Shown here: one piece after another, positions 1-12,021 of the stretch
Numbering within the stretch: the stretch's first letter is position 1
How the letters are laid out: every line of letters begins with the position of its first letter
Origin: Manihot esculenta
Taxonomy: Eukaryota; Streptophyta; Magnoliopsida; Malpighiales; Euphorbiaceae
Length of the DNA stretch: 64,000 nt
Direction of reading: 5' to 3'
Assembly (NCBI RefSeq): GCF_001659605.2
Contig: NC_035166.2
Location: 20,873,225 to 20,937,224 of the forward strand
Notes under the pieces: generated by a model
What the model was told of the DNA's origin: nothing
What the model saw: only the letters and a program-made list of their open reading frames with translations
The model's database searches: none
Program-made: the position numbers and the translations under genes

Positions 1-1920
1 TGTTGCTGTTGCTCGAGGATACTGATGTTGGTTCTTTGTCTCTTAACACTCCCTGAAGAAGACACATCTCCGCTTGTCTTCTCCATGACTGCTTTCAATG
101 CTTCTTGGATTGAACTTATAGAATATGGTGGTTGTTGTTGTTCCTGTTGCTGTTGCTCCTCATCGTTGCTGTTACTTGAAGAATCCTCTTCTCCAGTGAT
201 GAATAAAACATTTTTCACACGCCCACCAAGTGTTGTTATCTCAGCTTTTAGTGTTCTTAAGCGTAAGGCTTTCAAGGTTTTTATTAGGTCAGGCAAAAGA
301 TCAGACCTATCTTCGCAACAAAGTGAAGCTTTGATCACAAATTTACCATCTTCATCGGATGTATCTACTGTTAGCTCATCAATTTCTGTAGGTACTGGAC
401 TTGTTTCGGCAATCAAAGAAGTCTGACGTTTTAGCTCTTTAACGTGCTGGATTACCTCTGCAAGCAGTGAAGCTTTGTCTGTCTACACCATAGGCAAAAA
501 CCCAACAAGAAGACAATCAATGCAATGCTAAAGCTGGTGATCATTTTTATTTTACATATTAAATTATCGAAACAAATCAAGAAAACAAAAAAGGAAGAAA
601 TGTAGATTAACCAGAAAGTACGCAAGTTGATTTTTTTTCCGTCCTAATTATATAGAACAGAATCTTTTGGCGTGTGAGGAAAAAGAGATTGGATAAGAAG
701 TTTACAGTCTACGTGATGATTCATGCCATGGAAATAGCTAGGTTCCTAATAGTGGAGTTGTAAAGGAGGATTAGGGCATGGCTATATGACCGACAAGAAT
801 GCAAGTTTTGTCTGTCTTTGTATCTTTTTTTTCTCCCATTTTTTATATATTATATATCTCTTATTACTTTGACTGATATCCGGCAAGAAATTTCCATGGA
901 AGCTTTTCAACTGCTTCTTGGTTTCTCTTTATCATATCAACTGAGCGACATTAACGCTTATTCCTCTTTTAGTTTTTCTTTCCTCGGAACTACCACAAGT
1001 CCCAGAGAAGGAATACACCAAAAGGAAAAACAATAGTCATAGGATTTAAAAAGATGAAAAGAAAAAGTAAGAAAAATGTTACTGGCTTTCATATCTAAAG
1101 GGTAGGTTTTCATGGCATGAGAGACAAGCCATTTAACTAAAATCTTTGGCAAGCTCGACTGTTAGAAAGAAAAAAGGGGCTCTTGTAATACAAAAAAAAA
1201 AAGGCATTCGACATCTGCAATATTAATATTTATGCACATGCATGCTTGAACACGCGAGGACTTCTTAGGGAGGGTTGTGTAAATTTCAATAGTTCAATAT
1301 TTTCATAGGTTATTGTTAAAATTTTTTTACGGGCATATGTCTGTGATTACCTTTGTTGTGCTTGGTAGTAGGCTACGTAGCTTTGCAAGATGGTTGTTGA
1401 TTCTCTCTCTTCTCCTCCTCTCGGCCTCACTGTGACTCTTTGAAGCAGCAAGAGCCTTAGCATCCATGATTTCTTGAGCAGTCATCTTTCCCAGCTCAGC
1501 TTGCAACCCAAAAGGAGCTGAACCGGGGTGGACCACCGGCCCAAGAGTGTCGGAGATGATTCTAAGATGATCACTTGATGGACCATCATATGCAAACTGC
1601 AGGGCAGGAGCTCGTCTGTTGAATAGATTCCCATATGATGATGGCACTGGAGGTGGGATAAGGAATGGGTCGTGGCCACGAACCGGATTGGAAGAGAACT
1701 GGGCCGGGTTGAAGGAATGGACTGGAGGAAGAGACCATGTTAAGATTGGTGAAACTTCAGGAAAAATCAACCCGGATCCTCTAGCACCTCCATATATGTC
1801 ATTGCTTTGTTGCTGTTGCATTTGTTGGTGGTGTTGGAGAAGCATCTGTTCTTGGTAGCCTTGGAAGTTATGGATGGTCTGAGAACACTCACCCTGATCT
1901 TCTTCTTTGAATCCACACAT
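1..1920 (-). CDS. BHLH30: bHLH transcription factor, TMO5/T5L1 (bHLH30/bHLH32) clade; 3' end beyond the window
   Basis: Two coding exons are visible: complement(1351..1920), 190 codons, and complement(<1..482), joined in phase 0 across an 868-nt GT-AG intron. The protein opens with MCGFKEEDQ. A glutamine-rich stretch and proline-rich segments follow, then the clade signature GPFGLQAELGKMTAQEIMDA. The basic region and helix 1 sit at residues 162-190, with the E-box reading residues His163, Glu167 and Arg171. Exon 2 begins TDKASLLAEVIQHVKELK (loop and helix 2) and continues into an ACT-like fold (FVIKASLCCEDRSDLLPDL onward). The tail has KRQRTNISILEQQQ and runs off the edge a few codons before the expected stop. 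TMO5/T5L1 proteins dimerise with LHW to drive cytokinin-linked periclinal divisions in vascular precursors. The KRQR...EQQQ tail resembles Arabidopsis bHLH30 more than bHLH32, as I recall them. The family is sure; the exact orthologue is less so. Confidence 0.93.
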
Positions 1921-2355
1921 CTCCGTCTTCCTCTTTGGATATAGCTTTGAGGGTCTGTCGTATTTTGATCCCTCCAAGTACTTCTCGGTCAGAAAAAGGA
2001 AGAATTGGGAGAGGAAATTAAATGAAGGGTGTGGAAGCTGGGTTATACAAGAACAAAAGGTGGACTTTTCAGTGCTCTGTACTCTATCTCTTGTGGGTAG
2101 TGGAGGTGATGAAAGAAAAGGGATGGACTTGTAAAATCTAAAGTCTCTCTTCCAATCTCTTTCACTTGGGTAGGTTTTTTCTTCTGCCACACATCTTTTG
2201 TGGGTGATGACTCTTCTAATCCTATGCTTCAACTATAGGCTTTTTCTTTTGTTTGAGGGTTAAGTTGGTGTATCTCTCTGGTTTCCTTTGTTGGTTTAGC
2301 GCTGATCTTCTTTCTTCTCCTCTCTGTCTATATCTCTTCGTCTCCCACCACTCTG

Positions 2356-2364
2356 AATATATAG
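2356..2364 (-). promoter_or_regulatory. Probable TATA box of the bHLH gene
   Basis: On the minus strand the segment reads TATATATTC, about 435 nt upstream of the chosen ATG, and is followed by a pyrimidine/GA-rich leader. A start site near 2325 would give a leader of about 400 nt. This is inferred from the motif and spacing only. Confidence 0.45.
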
Positions 2365-5300
2365 AGAGAGGAGCCTGCAAGTGCTATTCCCTTTTCCTTT
2401 CTTCTTACGGCATTCTCAATATATCCACGTAGCTCTCAGGCGGTGGGAATAGATATCTTTATGTTTATTCTTATTTTTTATACACCTCTATATACCATTA
2501 TTATGTTGCTTTGTGATTGGCTCAAAATGTATAATTACATTCTGCGAGTGCAATTGGAGAGAAAGAGAGAGAAATGGGAAACACAATTACACAAAAACAA
2601 ACACAGTGAATACACAACACACAGATTGTCGACCGACCATAGAACGAAAAGGCTGATAGTATCATCATGATAAAAGGCTTAGACAACTCTTTTATTAATT
2701 TTCTTTTAAACATATTTTAACTCTTAATTAATTAACCTTCTTTTAATTCTTCTTCTTCTTGGATTAGTGTCCTTTTTCATTGCCTCGGTGATCTCAAGCC
2801 TCCACGTTCTTCCATACTCTTGGCTATTACCACGCCACCCTTTTCTGTTTCCCCAAGACCATGTAATGATTGTGTCTTGGAACACACTCCATCTCTCTCT
2901 CTCTGTCTCTATAGGTTTCAGTTACATGTATATTCATGGCCAGCTGAACGCTTATGCCTCTCTCTCACGCAGACAGAGGTCCTTTTGGATTTTTATTTTT
3001 TCTTTTAGTTTGGGTAGGTGTAGGACTAGGAGAATATTTAGATAGGGAATGAATGGGGTGGTGGCCCTTTAACATTCCCTTTTCGTTTCCAACATATTAT
3101 AAAGTTAGTATATGCTTCTATATTTTCATCACTTTGTATACAAAAAACCCTTTTTCTGATCATGTTATAGAGTGGGTGCCATTTGCTTTCTCATCTTATT
3201 TTTGTTTTCTCCTATTCCAAATAATATATATATATATATTACTTCACTCACAAATATAGTTTAATAATAAATATATCCAAATAAATCTAAAAATTTTTAG
3301 AATTTATTCCCTCAATTTTCATTTCAAAAAAATATAAATATATAATTTTTCTTTTATTTTTTTATTTAATTTTATTTTATCAATGGATAGTATTTATTTT
3401 AGTGGAAGAAAATCTTATTACAATTAGTAAGATTACTTAGATGGTAACAGTTGTTTTTTTAGTTATAACTAAAATCCAAAATTTATTTAGAAAAAATTAA
3501 ATTTTATCCATGAAGTATATAATAACCTAAATTGTATATTTTACTACTCAAGTCCATGGAAATGAATTGAATGGTTGATTTTTTTTTTATGTTTATTAAT
3601 TTAAAATTAATCAATTAATTTGATTACTCAATTATAAAATCTATTTAAAAGTGTTTAGTTACCACTGTCAAAATTTAATTAGATTTTCTGATAAATATTC
3701 ATAAATTTAGTTGGTAAAATATAAAATTTCCTAAACCAATTTATTTTTATTTTTTGTTTTTTGGTTTTAAATAAAGGCATCTACAATCTATTAGTATTTC
3801 ATGAGTCGGGTCCAGTAAGTATACTGAATTTTCCATCTCATTTGAAAAAGAGAATGTGAAAGCATTCATTTTAACATTTTCATTGGTTATTTTTTTTCAT
3901 CTACTTTAAAAAATGCAATATAAAATTTATCAGTTTAATTATATTAATCACTTTCTTTCAATAATGTAAAAATATATATGAGGGAGTATAATGTTTGTAA
4001 ATGGCTTTTGATACGTAAGTGGTAACTCAGGTGTTTTTATAATCAGTAATCAAACAAGGAAAATTATTAAATCGATCCATCTAGTATGTCACCTTTTCAA
4101 ATTGGGATAATACACTCAATTGCTAGCCATTCTGATTATAGCTTACATGGTGATAACTTATAAAATATCAAACTCGTTATGATCAAAATACATGTCTACA
4201 TTTCAATTATGTTTTAAGTTAATAAAGAAAAAAATCTGATTTTTAAAACGATTGAATAAACCGAGTACGATTTAATACGATTAGAGATAAGTGCAAATTG
4301 CTGGTAAGTCTTAAATGCATGTATATTCAGCTAATTTAACACGATTAAACAAATAAAATATAAATCAACCAATTTCGTATTTATTAGCCGGTTGCCTACT
4401 GTTAATGAATCGTCTAATATATCTGTCATAATATGTTTTCATCTAATTTGACAGAACATAAGTCCGAGAATGTCAGCATAAATCAAGATATATATACCTT
4501 ACTGAAATATCACTTAACCATTCCCTGAATACCTCTCACACCGAAACTCCATCTAAAATTTTTACCTACTCAAATTTCTATTAACTAACCATCTATCCAG
4601 ATCCATTAATTTTCTTGCTAGATTGAATCCTTGTGTACATGTCCATGCCCAAAAGAACTCACCACATCTCAGATCATCACATGAAAACTTAAGCCAACTA
4701 TATATTTTTATACTTTTGAAAGATTTTTTAGAAATTAAATTAAACAAAGTTATAATATTCGATTTATATATTATTATAATATAAAAAAATAATTTTAAAA
4801 TAATTAAAAAATAAAAAAAAAACATAATTTATAAGACGTACAAATGAAGATCGAGGTATATGTCTAATACATTACTCAGATTGCTGGCTTTTTTTTTTTT
4901 TTGAAAAAAAAAAACCTATATTAGTACTAATAATATGGATTATACCCACTAATTACATATAATTACTACTAATGAAGTTTTCAAAGCACTGATAAACAAG
5001 CTTGTTCCCATGGAATCTTAATAGTAAAATAAAAATTAAATTGAATTTATATCTTTATATGATATTAATTCAATTAATTAATATTAATTTTGAAATTTAC
5101 GTTTTCACCCTTTTGGACTCATATCGTGGTCGCACGCATGGCTGCTTTGGTCCCATTCTTTTATATACTACTTTTTCATCTTTTAGAAACCTTTTCTTTT
5201 ATAATAATATTAAGATTTTAATTTTATTTTATTTTTTTTGGGAATAAAAATTTTCAAACATTTGATGATAACAGCACTAGCACTAGCACTAGTATTAAGC

Positions 5301-5915
5301 ATTAGCCACGACAAGTCCTTTGGTGAGAGGTTATGATGACATCAATCCCACTCTGTCATGACGTTGTTGTTTCTTTCTATGCTTTTTGCCCTATCTACCT
5401 TACACAACCAACCAACTTATAGTAGTATTTTTATTTTCTTTTTGATGAGCTGAGTGGTGTTTTGAATTCCTTCAATTTTAGCACTAATATCATTTGTTTT
5501 ACCAACCAAAGCAACTCAAATAAGAATTCTAACTTTTTTTTTCTAAATAATATTTTCCTTTTGAACTTAATGAAATATAATAAATAAATTAAATTTAAAT
5601 ATTCACGTTTTGAAATCCATAAAGTAAAATTTACGGTTGTTGTGTAAGTTTAGTCGAAAAAGAATACATTTCTCCCTTTTCCTTTTATCTGTTAGTGATG
5701 TCTAACCGACTCTCTACAACGATGTCACATGTCTCTACCACTTAAGTTCGTACGTACGAATGTGTCAAAATCTTTTTTCACGCGAAATGATCATTTAATT
5801 CCTCCTGACGCGTATGTGAGCAGAGCTGCGAAGTGACTAGATCTACCCATTTACCTTCTGTCACGTCACCGGACTACACTTCCTGAGGATGGGCCTGTGT
5901 GTGTGCCTGATCTAG
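2365..5915. other. Intergenic spacer, no gene seen
   Basis: This is 3.5 kb of AT-rich DNA upstream of the bHLH gene. The first 700 bases are pyrimidine-rich on the plus strand, with CT runs near 2890, and probably include the gene's promoter. From about 3240 on, short A/T runs and frequent stops in all frames dominate. The ORFs of 60-92 codons here have no recognisable domain. No transposon boundary could be fixed. Confidence 0.6.
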
Positions 5916-6640
5916 CCTACTTCTAGGGGTGTAAATGAACCAAACCGTTCGTGAGCTATTCGAGGTTCGATTCGATAAAAGCTCGACCGAGCTCGACTCG
6001 ATTTCTAAACGAGCCAAGCTCGAACTTAATTTTTAGGCTCATTTGGTAAACGAGCCAAACTTGAACTCCATAGTATTCGGCTCGTTAAGGGTCGTGAGCT
6101 TGGCTCGTTTCTGAGTTCATAAGCAGGCTCGCGAACAGTCTCGTTAAGCAAACTGAAATTACTATCATAAGAGAAATAAACTCAAACCCTACATATACTT
6201 TAATGATCCAAATCTAAATTTTTTAAAATTCAGCTCTATATAGTTTAGTTACACTCTTAAACTTACATATATTTGGATCATTAAGATTTAAAAACTCATA
6301 TTTATAAGTTTACATGCTAATTTGTAGATATACTTATTTAACTAAAATTATTTTAGTTTTAAACTTATTAGTTTTAAACTAAAACTCATTATACAAGTAA
6401 ATAAATTAAATTACTCGTGAACTATTCGAGACTCAGCTCGATAAAAACTCGACTCAGCTCAATAAAAGCTCGACTCGTCTAAACTCGTTTGCTAAACGAG
6501 CCAAGCTTGAACTTCTTAATACTCGATTCGAGTTCGATATGAGTAAAGCTCGAATTCGGCTCGAGCTCGAAAAAATTTTAACGAACCAAATTTGAGCTCT
6601 TCAAAACTCGGCTCGGTTCGTTTACACCCCTACCTACTTC
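5916..6640. mobile_element. Non-autonomous hAT-type element (709 bp) with 8-bp target duplication
   Basis: The element runs from 5924 to 6632. Its ends are TAGGGGTGTAAA and TTTACACCCCTA, and the inverted similarity extends to about 25 bases (GAACC, CCG/GCC motifs). It is flanked by the perfect 8-bp repeat CCTACTTC at 5916-5923 and 6633-6640. An 8-bp duplication plus a TAGGG-type end is the hAT signature. The interior codes for nothing. Both ends are packed with short GAGCTCGA, AAGCTCGA and CGAGCC words in both orientations, as in subterminal transposase-binding arrays. The middle (about 6150-6410) is AT-rich. Confidence 0.85.
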
Positions 6641-8997
6641 ATGTTATTGGATTGAAGCGCGCCGCGTACACTGGTTTGCTTATGAGAAAAGTCCGGTGGG
6701 CCTTAGGCCTAAACCTTTTCTTAAGGTTTCGCCTTGCTATAAGGGTAGAAACTCTGTGGTTATAAATATATTTGTTTTCGTCAGTGGGTGTGTTAATTGC
6801 ATGAGATGCATGACCTAGCTGGATCTACTTAATTAAAATATATAAGCATAATCATATTTAATTATGTATCTCTTCAGCTGGTTATTGATGTGATTATGGG
6901 CACGATAATGGCTTTGAGTCACGTCTTAATTCATTTCATTTTTTAATCAACTAACAATGTTTATTAAAAAAACTCTAATTAAAATATATATGCCTTCAAA
7001 TTTAGAAGAAAATACTGATTTAATTTTTCCTTAATACAATAAAGTAACCCCCGACATATTGATGGACCCAACTAAATAGTAATTGTACATTTGAACAAGG
7101 TTTCAAATTCTAGGATTTTGTGTAACACATTTTTTTAGAAAAACGATTTTTTATATTTTTTGACATGAAAAATTCACAGCTTTTTACATGGAAAAAAAAA
7201 ATAATTTCATGTATAAATTACTTTCTGAATAAAAATTAAACTCCCTTATAAAAGAAAAGAAATAGAGAAAATTAGAAAAAATCACCGATTTGTAATGGGC
7301 AGGCTCGTGCTCTTATAGTACAATCTGCAAAGCTTCATTCTCCACTTCACCCATTTGATCAGAGCTATGAAAAGAATGTACAATTCCGAAAATGGTGAAA
7401 AAAACAGATTTATTCTGCGTGCATGCGCCGAGCCATATGATCTAAGTCATAACAGAAATTCATCAGTTTTTATATATGTCAATTTCTCGACGTACAAAAG
7501 CTAAAAAAGAATGAAAGCTGGCTCATGCCATCGATTATTGTCCATGTTTCGCTCGAGAACACCTTTGAAAATGCTTTTCATGGTTCAGAAAAATTCTATG
7601 GATTTTGTCTCCAATGATCATTTTTATGAAGTGGGTTAATTATCTTCTACATTTTCATCCGGCTTGGAGAAAAATTAGTGCTTTAATTAAATGCACTAAT
7701 TTATAAAATTATTATAAATAATACTAAAAAAAGAGTCCGAAATTCTGAGTTCCGTCATCGGCGGCTTTGCCTTTTGTTTAATCGCTGCCACCCTGACCGA
7801 TTGCCTAATGGGGCGGCAACAAACAATAATGCCAAAATCCACTCTGCCTGCCCATTGCCCCCTCCTAATAATTTAGCTATTAGTTTTCAGTTCCAATTAC
7901 CAACCAGAAGCCATTTTCGGCTGTAAATGAAATTTTGCACAAGGATAACTTGAGTTTTTCTAAAAATAACTTAAGAATCCTAAGAAGTAAGTTTTCAAAT
8001 AATTTCTTATTTTCTTTTTTATAAATTATTATATAATATTAAATTAGGAATTAATGCACACAATTGAAGATGTTTATGAATCCAACCTGAGCTCATATGA
8101 AATTACTTATAAAAATATTTAGATGAAGTGGTTCTCACTATTAGGGTTTGCTTCTAATATTTAAAAGATGCATGCTTCAAAGTTGCCTGTTTAATTAGGC
8201 TTTCACCTTTATGCTGTTACGTTAGGTGGCCACTGAATGAGATAAACAATAGAAATTAATAGAGATTAGTTTTTCTATAATACTATAATAATTAGGTCTT
8301 TTTTAATTTTTTAATTATCTGCAAGGGGGAAAAGTTCATGTTTATATACATAATCAAATGATCTACTTCTAAAAATAATACATAAAAATTGATTTTTTTT
8401 TTTTTGGGTTTGATATTAATTTTGTTGATCCTTTTGGAATAAAATATTTTTCGTAAACATTCCATTTAATTAATTTTTTCTTAAATGAAATAACTTGTAA
8501 ATTCTGTTTAAATTGAAAAAATATTTTAAAATAAAATAAAGTCTTATATAATTCTAAAATAATTTATTTGAATTCGTTTTTACAAAATAAATTATAACAA
8601 ATGATTTTAATATAACTCCAATTTGATCTTTAGTTACAAACTTAAATCAAAATAAATTTAGTTTGGAACGTTAAATCAATTTAATTTAAATTCTAAAAAC
8701 AGTATTCCTTACTTTTAAAAATGCCACAGTTTTTGGAAATATTTTTAAAAAAAGTTACATTTTTTAAATTATTTTCAAATACATTACATGTGATCCATAC
8801 CGTTTTAATAGATTCGATCCATCATAAATTCAAAAATATTAAAGTGAGTCTCATTTATTTTGTTTATGGAGAGATTATTTATTTATATTTTAATATTTTT
8901 AAAAAATATAAAAATTAAATAGTAAAATACTTAACTGTAAAGTTAACGAAACGATTAATTAATAAATTTTTTAATACGTCGGGACGTTTTATTATAT
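6641..8997. other. Intergenic spacer, no gene seen
   Basis: AT-rich sequence with scattered homopolymer runs (for example the T-run near 8395). ORFs are short and low in complexity; none shows a domain or a convincing splice pattern. Confidence 0.6.
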
Positions 8998-9305
8998 TTT
9001 TTAAAAGGGAAAATTACTTCTTAGTCCCTCAGGTTTAACGTAATTAACACTTCTGTCCCTCTATTTTGGCGACCCAACACTTAAGTCCCTCACTTTCTCT
9101 TCCGTCCAATTTCGTAGTCCTTCCGTTCATTTAAACCGTTTGGTCAAAGAGTCAAAAGTGAGAGGTGATAATTTTTTCCAGAAATACCCTTTTCTTAATG
9201 TGAAATTCCTTTTTTTTTTTTTTTTCTCTTTCATGCTTTCTCCCGTTGCAGAAGAAGAAGAAGAAGAAGAAGAAGAAGAAGAAGAAGAAGAAGAAGAAGA
9301 AGAAG

Positions 9306-9336
<31 letters not shown>

Positions 9337-9643
9337 TGGGTAGGAAGAAGAAGAAAAAGTTGCTGGGTAGGAAGAAGAAGAAGAAGAAGAAGAAGAAGAA
9401 GAAAGATTTGCTGGGTTGCTGGGTAGGAGGAAGAAGAAAGAAGAAGAAGAAGAAGAAGAAGAAGAAGAAGAGGGTTAATTTTGTCAATTCACGTGTCCCA
9501 AACGGCTATTTTGAACGGAAGGACTGCGAAATTGGACGGAAGAGAAAGTGAGGGACTTAAGTGTTGGGTCGCCAAAATAGAGGGACAGAAGTGTTAATTA
9601 CGTTAAACCTGAGGGACTGCAAAGTAATTTTCCCTTTTTAAAA
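8998..9643. mobile_element. Mutator-like non-autonomous element (628 bp) with ~120-bp terminal inverted repeats
   Basis: The element spans 9007 to 9634. Both ends begin GGGAAAATTACTT when read inward, and the inverted match is almost unbroken for about 120 bases (9007-9127 against 9515-9634). It is flanked by the 9-bp direct repeat TTTTTAAAA at 8998-9006 and 9635-9643. Long inverted repeats with a 9-bp duplication are typical of MULEs. There is no transposase. The interior is dominated by a GAA microsatellite. The poly-Glu, poly-Lys and poly-Phe frames across it are artefacts of that repeat. Confidence 0.88.
9249..9475. repeat. Long GAA/GAAA microsatellite inside the Mutator-like element
   Basis: About 28 uninterrupted GAA triplets from 9249 are followed by two further GAA blocks, near 9379-9403 and 9430-9471. 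Copies of GTTG(C)TGGGTAGGAA separate the blocks. The repeat is probably length-variable between individuals. Confidence 0.9.
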
Positions 9644-9943
9644 TTGATAAACTAATTAATGAGTTTTTCCATTTTACAATGATTAAATTGTAATTTTTAA
9701 AAAAATAATAAAAAAATAGGAAGTGTAAAAGCTTTGGGAGGGTGATGCAGGCATGCCAATGGCACATGAAATCTTTAAACTGTAAAAAGCCATCCAACAA
9801 TGGGGTTACTCTTTGTTCATAGTTACTTTTTTTTATACTCTAACTGGCCGGCCTGAGCATTTCCTTTTTTAGATCTCTCTCAAAACTTGTTCTAATTTCC
9901 AGTACACACACTGAACTTCTAGGAACTACAAACATAGGCACTC

Positions 9944-10153
9944 ATGGCTTCCACTAAAAGTTTACTTTGGGGACTTCAAAAGATAGTGGATTACATCTTC
10001 CTCTCATTGGCCATTGCTGCTCAGAGACTCTTCACCATATCTATTGAAACCCTAACCCACCCAAGATATATTCTTTATGTACTCTGCATTTGCACGCGTA
10101 AGTTATTAATGCATGGCAAAGAAATAGCAGTTTCTGTATTGAATCAACCCTGA
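9944..10153 (+). CDS. Small hypothetical ORF (69 aa), doubtful
   Basis: The ATG sits in a good plant start context (CACTCATGGCT), after a leader of 5'-UTR-like composition with a possible TATA near 9833. The predicted peptide begins MASTKSLLWGLQKIVDYIF and is hydrophobic and mildly basic. I recognise no family. A consensus-like donor (CACGC|GTAAGT) lies inside the frame near 10098, so the frame may instead be a first exon of about 52 codons. It stands alone between a MULE and AT-rich spacer. Chance is a fair alternative. Confidence 0.25.
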   Translation: MASTKSLLWGLQKIVDYIFLSLAIAAQRLFTISIETLTHPRYILYVLCICTRKLLMHGKEIAVSVLNQP

Positions 10154-12020
10154 TGAGTTTGGATCGTGGATTTAAACCGAGGAAGATCTCTTCATGGGAC
10201 TAAAGTTTGGGTGGAAATGGAGCTTAAGTTGTCGTAATAATGCATGAACGTACGTGTAATTTTGTGTCTGGTTGGGAGATGGGGTTTTGTTTCCTTTTTT
10301 TTTTTTTTTTCTTTTACGTAAAGTCAAATATCACTTTGCAAGAAATGTGTCCTCAAAGTAGGACAGTGCATTTGTGCATCAAATGATACTCTCCACCTGA
10401 ACACACAGCATCTCTCTTTCCATTACAAGTACATAAAGAAAATGCTGTAGCTGTAGCTCTCATTATCATTTTCACAAAGCCGAAAGCTCAGTTCCACTAA
10501 CAATGGAACAAGATAAAAAGCAGAAGAAGAAGAAGCAATGGTGAAAAGAAAGAGAACAAAGCTAGAACCTTTAAAGATGAGATTATTACCGACAAATCCC
10601 TGTTGTTGGGACATAATCTTGGATCATTATTACAAGGCTTCCAAGCATGTGAGACATTATCAATCATGCGATAGATTAAACATAAAAAAAATTAATTAAA
10701 TTTAGAATTATTAGTAATAATATTTAAGGCTTTCTTTTTTTTGTTTGATGATTATTATTGGATGAGTATTGGTCATCAATTGAGAAATCATTTCATCATA
10801 ATCATCAATATTTAACTTGTAATTTAACCAAACACATTCTTTTTGGCAGATCAAGTTGGTCCCATTAATTCATATTGCACCATGATGTGTCTCTTTCTAT
10901 AATTATATTTTTTGATTATCCTGTTTAGCATGCATTTTAATTAATCTTTTTTCTTCCATGAAAATGGGAGATTATTACAGAGCTTGGTTCTTTTCTCATC
11001 TCTGCATCACAAGACCCAAATGCTATAATTGTCCTAATGAATTTGTAAATCTTACAACTTAAGCAAATGCTAATGAAGATATATATATCTAGAGATCCAT
11101 CATCAAGTCTTTCTGTTAACTATAATAACAGTAATTAATAGGGTTTTGTAAGCCTGATCTGAACATATAATTAAGCTTTCTTTCAATTTCTCCTTTTAAT
11201 AAAGAGATAAAAAGAATTTTTCTTTCTTTCTTTCTTTTAAGCGTGCAGTTTTAGCAACTATTCTTAACACTGTAATTAATTAATTCTCCATTAAAATTGC
11301 AATGGGATTTAGCTGTGCTGCAAAGTCCATTCCAATTATGAGCTGTAGCTCCATTTCTAATCAGTTTAAATTTTTTTAATTAATTTTTCAATTATACTCA
11401 TCTTAAAATTATTAAATTTTATTAAATATTTGATAAATATTTTGAATATTCATTTGGAAAAATAATTTTTTTTTCTTTATAAATGAGCCTGGGGTAGCTC
11501 AGGTGCATTGGGCTTGGGAGAATCTAGTCTTCGGGCCTCGTACATGCATTTAGGATGCAAATTTCGGGCATTGACCCTTGAAGTTGAAGATTCTATTTGG
11601 GCATATGAAGATTCTAAAATTCAAACTTTCTGTAAAAATGTTCTCACATTTATAATAATAGCTAATAGCTAGTAGGGTATGAAAACATTTTGGATATTTT
11701 TAAGTATATGATTGAATTCGATTATATGGGAACATATTTGAGTAAAATATATAAATGAATTTATGATGAGTTATATTTAAAAAAAAAAAATCCATGTTGG
11801 ATTAAAATCAGATTCAAATTAATTAAAATAACATATCTTTTCATAGTAATATTCTATATATGCTTATATATTATATTTAAATAAATGGAAATTAAATATT
11901 TTATACAATTATTAAAATTTTAAAATGTAATTTATTAAATATTTGTGTAGATTGTTAATAATTTATCCGATCATAATAAAGCATTTGGGAATTATGAATT
12001 TATTTAATTTTATGAGTTTT
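10154..12020. other. Intergenic spacer, no gene seen
   Basis: AT-rich DNA. A minus-strand ORF at 10423-10614 (starting MSQQQGFVGNN) has no known domain and contains a GTAATA donor-like site after 9 codons; I do not call it. A tRNA/SINE-like patch near 11490-11610 was considered and left out. Confidence 0.55.
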
Positions 12021-12021
12021 G

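Noticed and set aside
9140..9551. Frames rich in Glu, Lys or Phe across 9.1-9.6 kb
   Set aside because: They are translations of the GAA microsatellite inside a Mutator-like element, not genes.
10423..10614. 63-codon minus-strand ORF starting MSQQQGFVGNN
   Set aside because: No family features and an internal donor-like site; isolated in spacer.
11488..11610. tRNA/SINE-like patch with GGGGTAGCTCAGGTGCATTGGG resembling an A box
   Set aside because: No convincing B box at the right distance, no cloverleaf and no clear 3' tail or target duplication.
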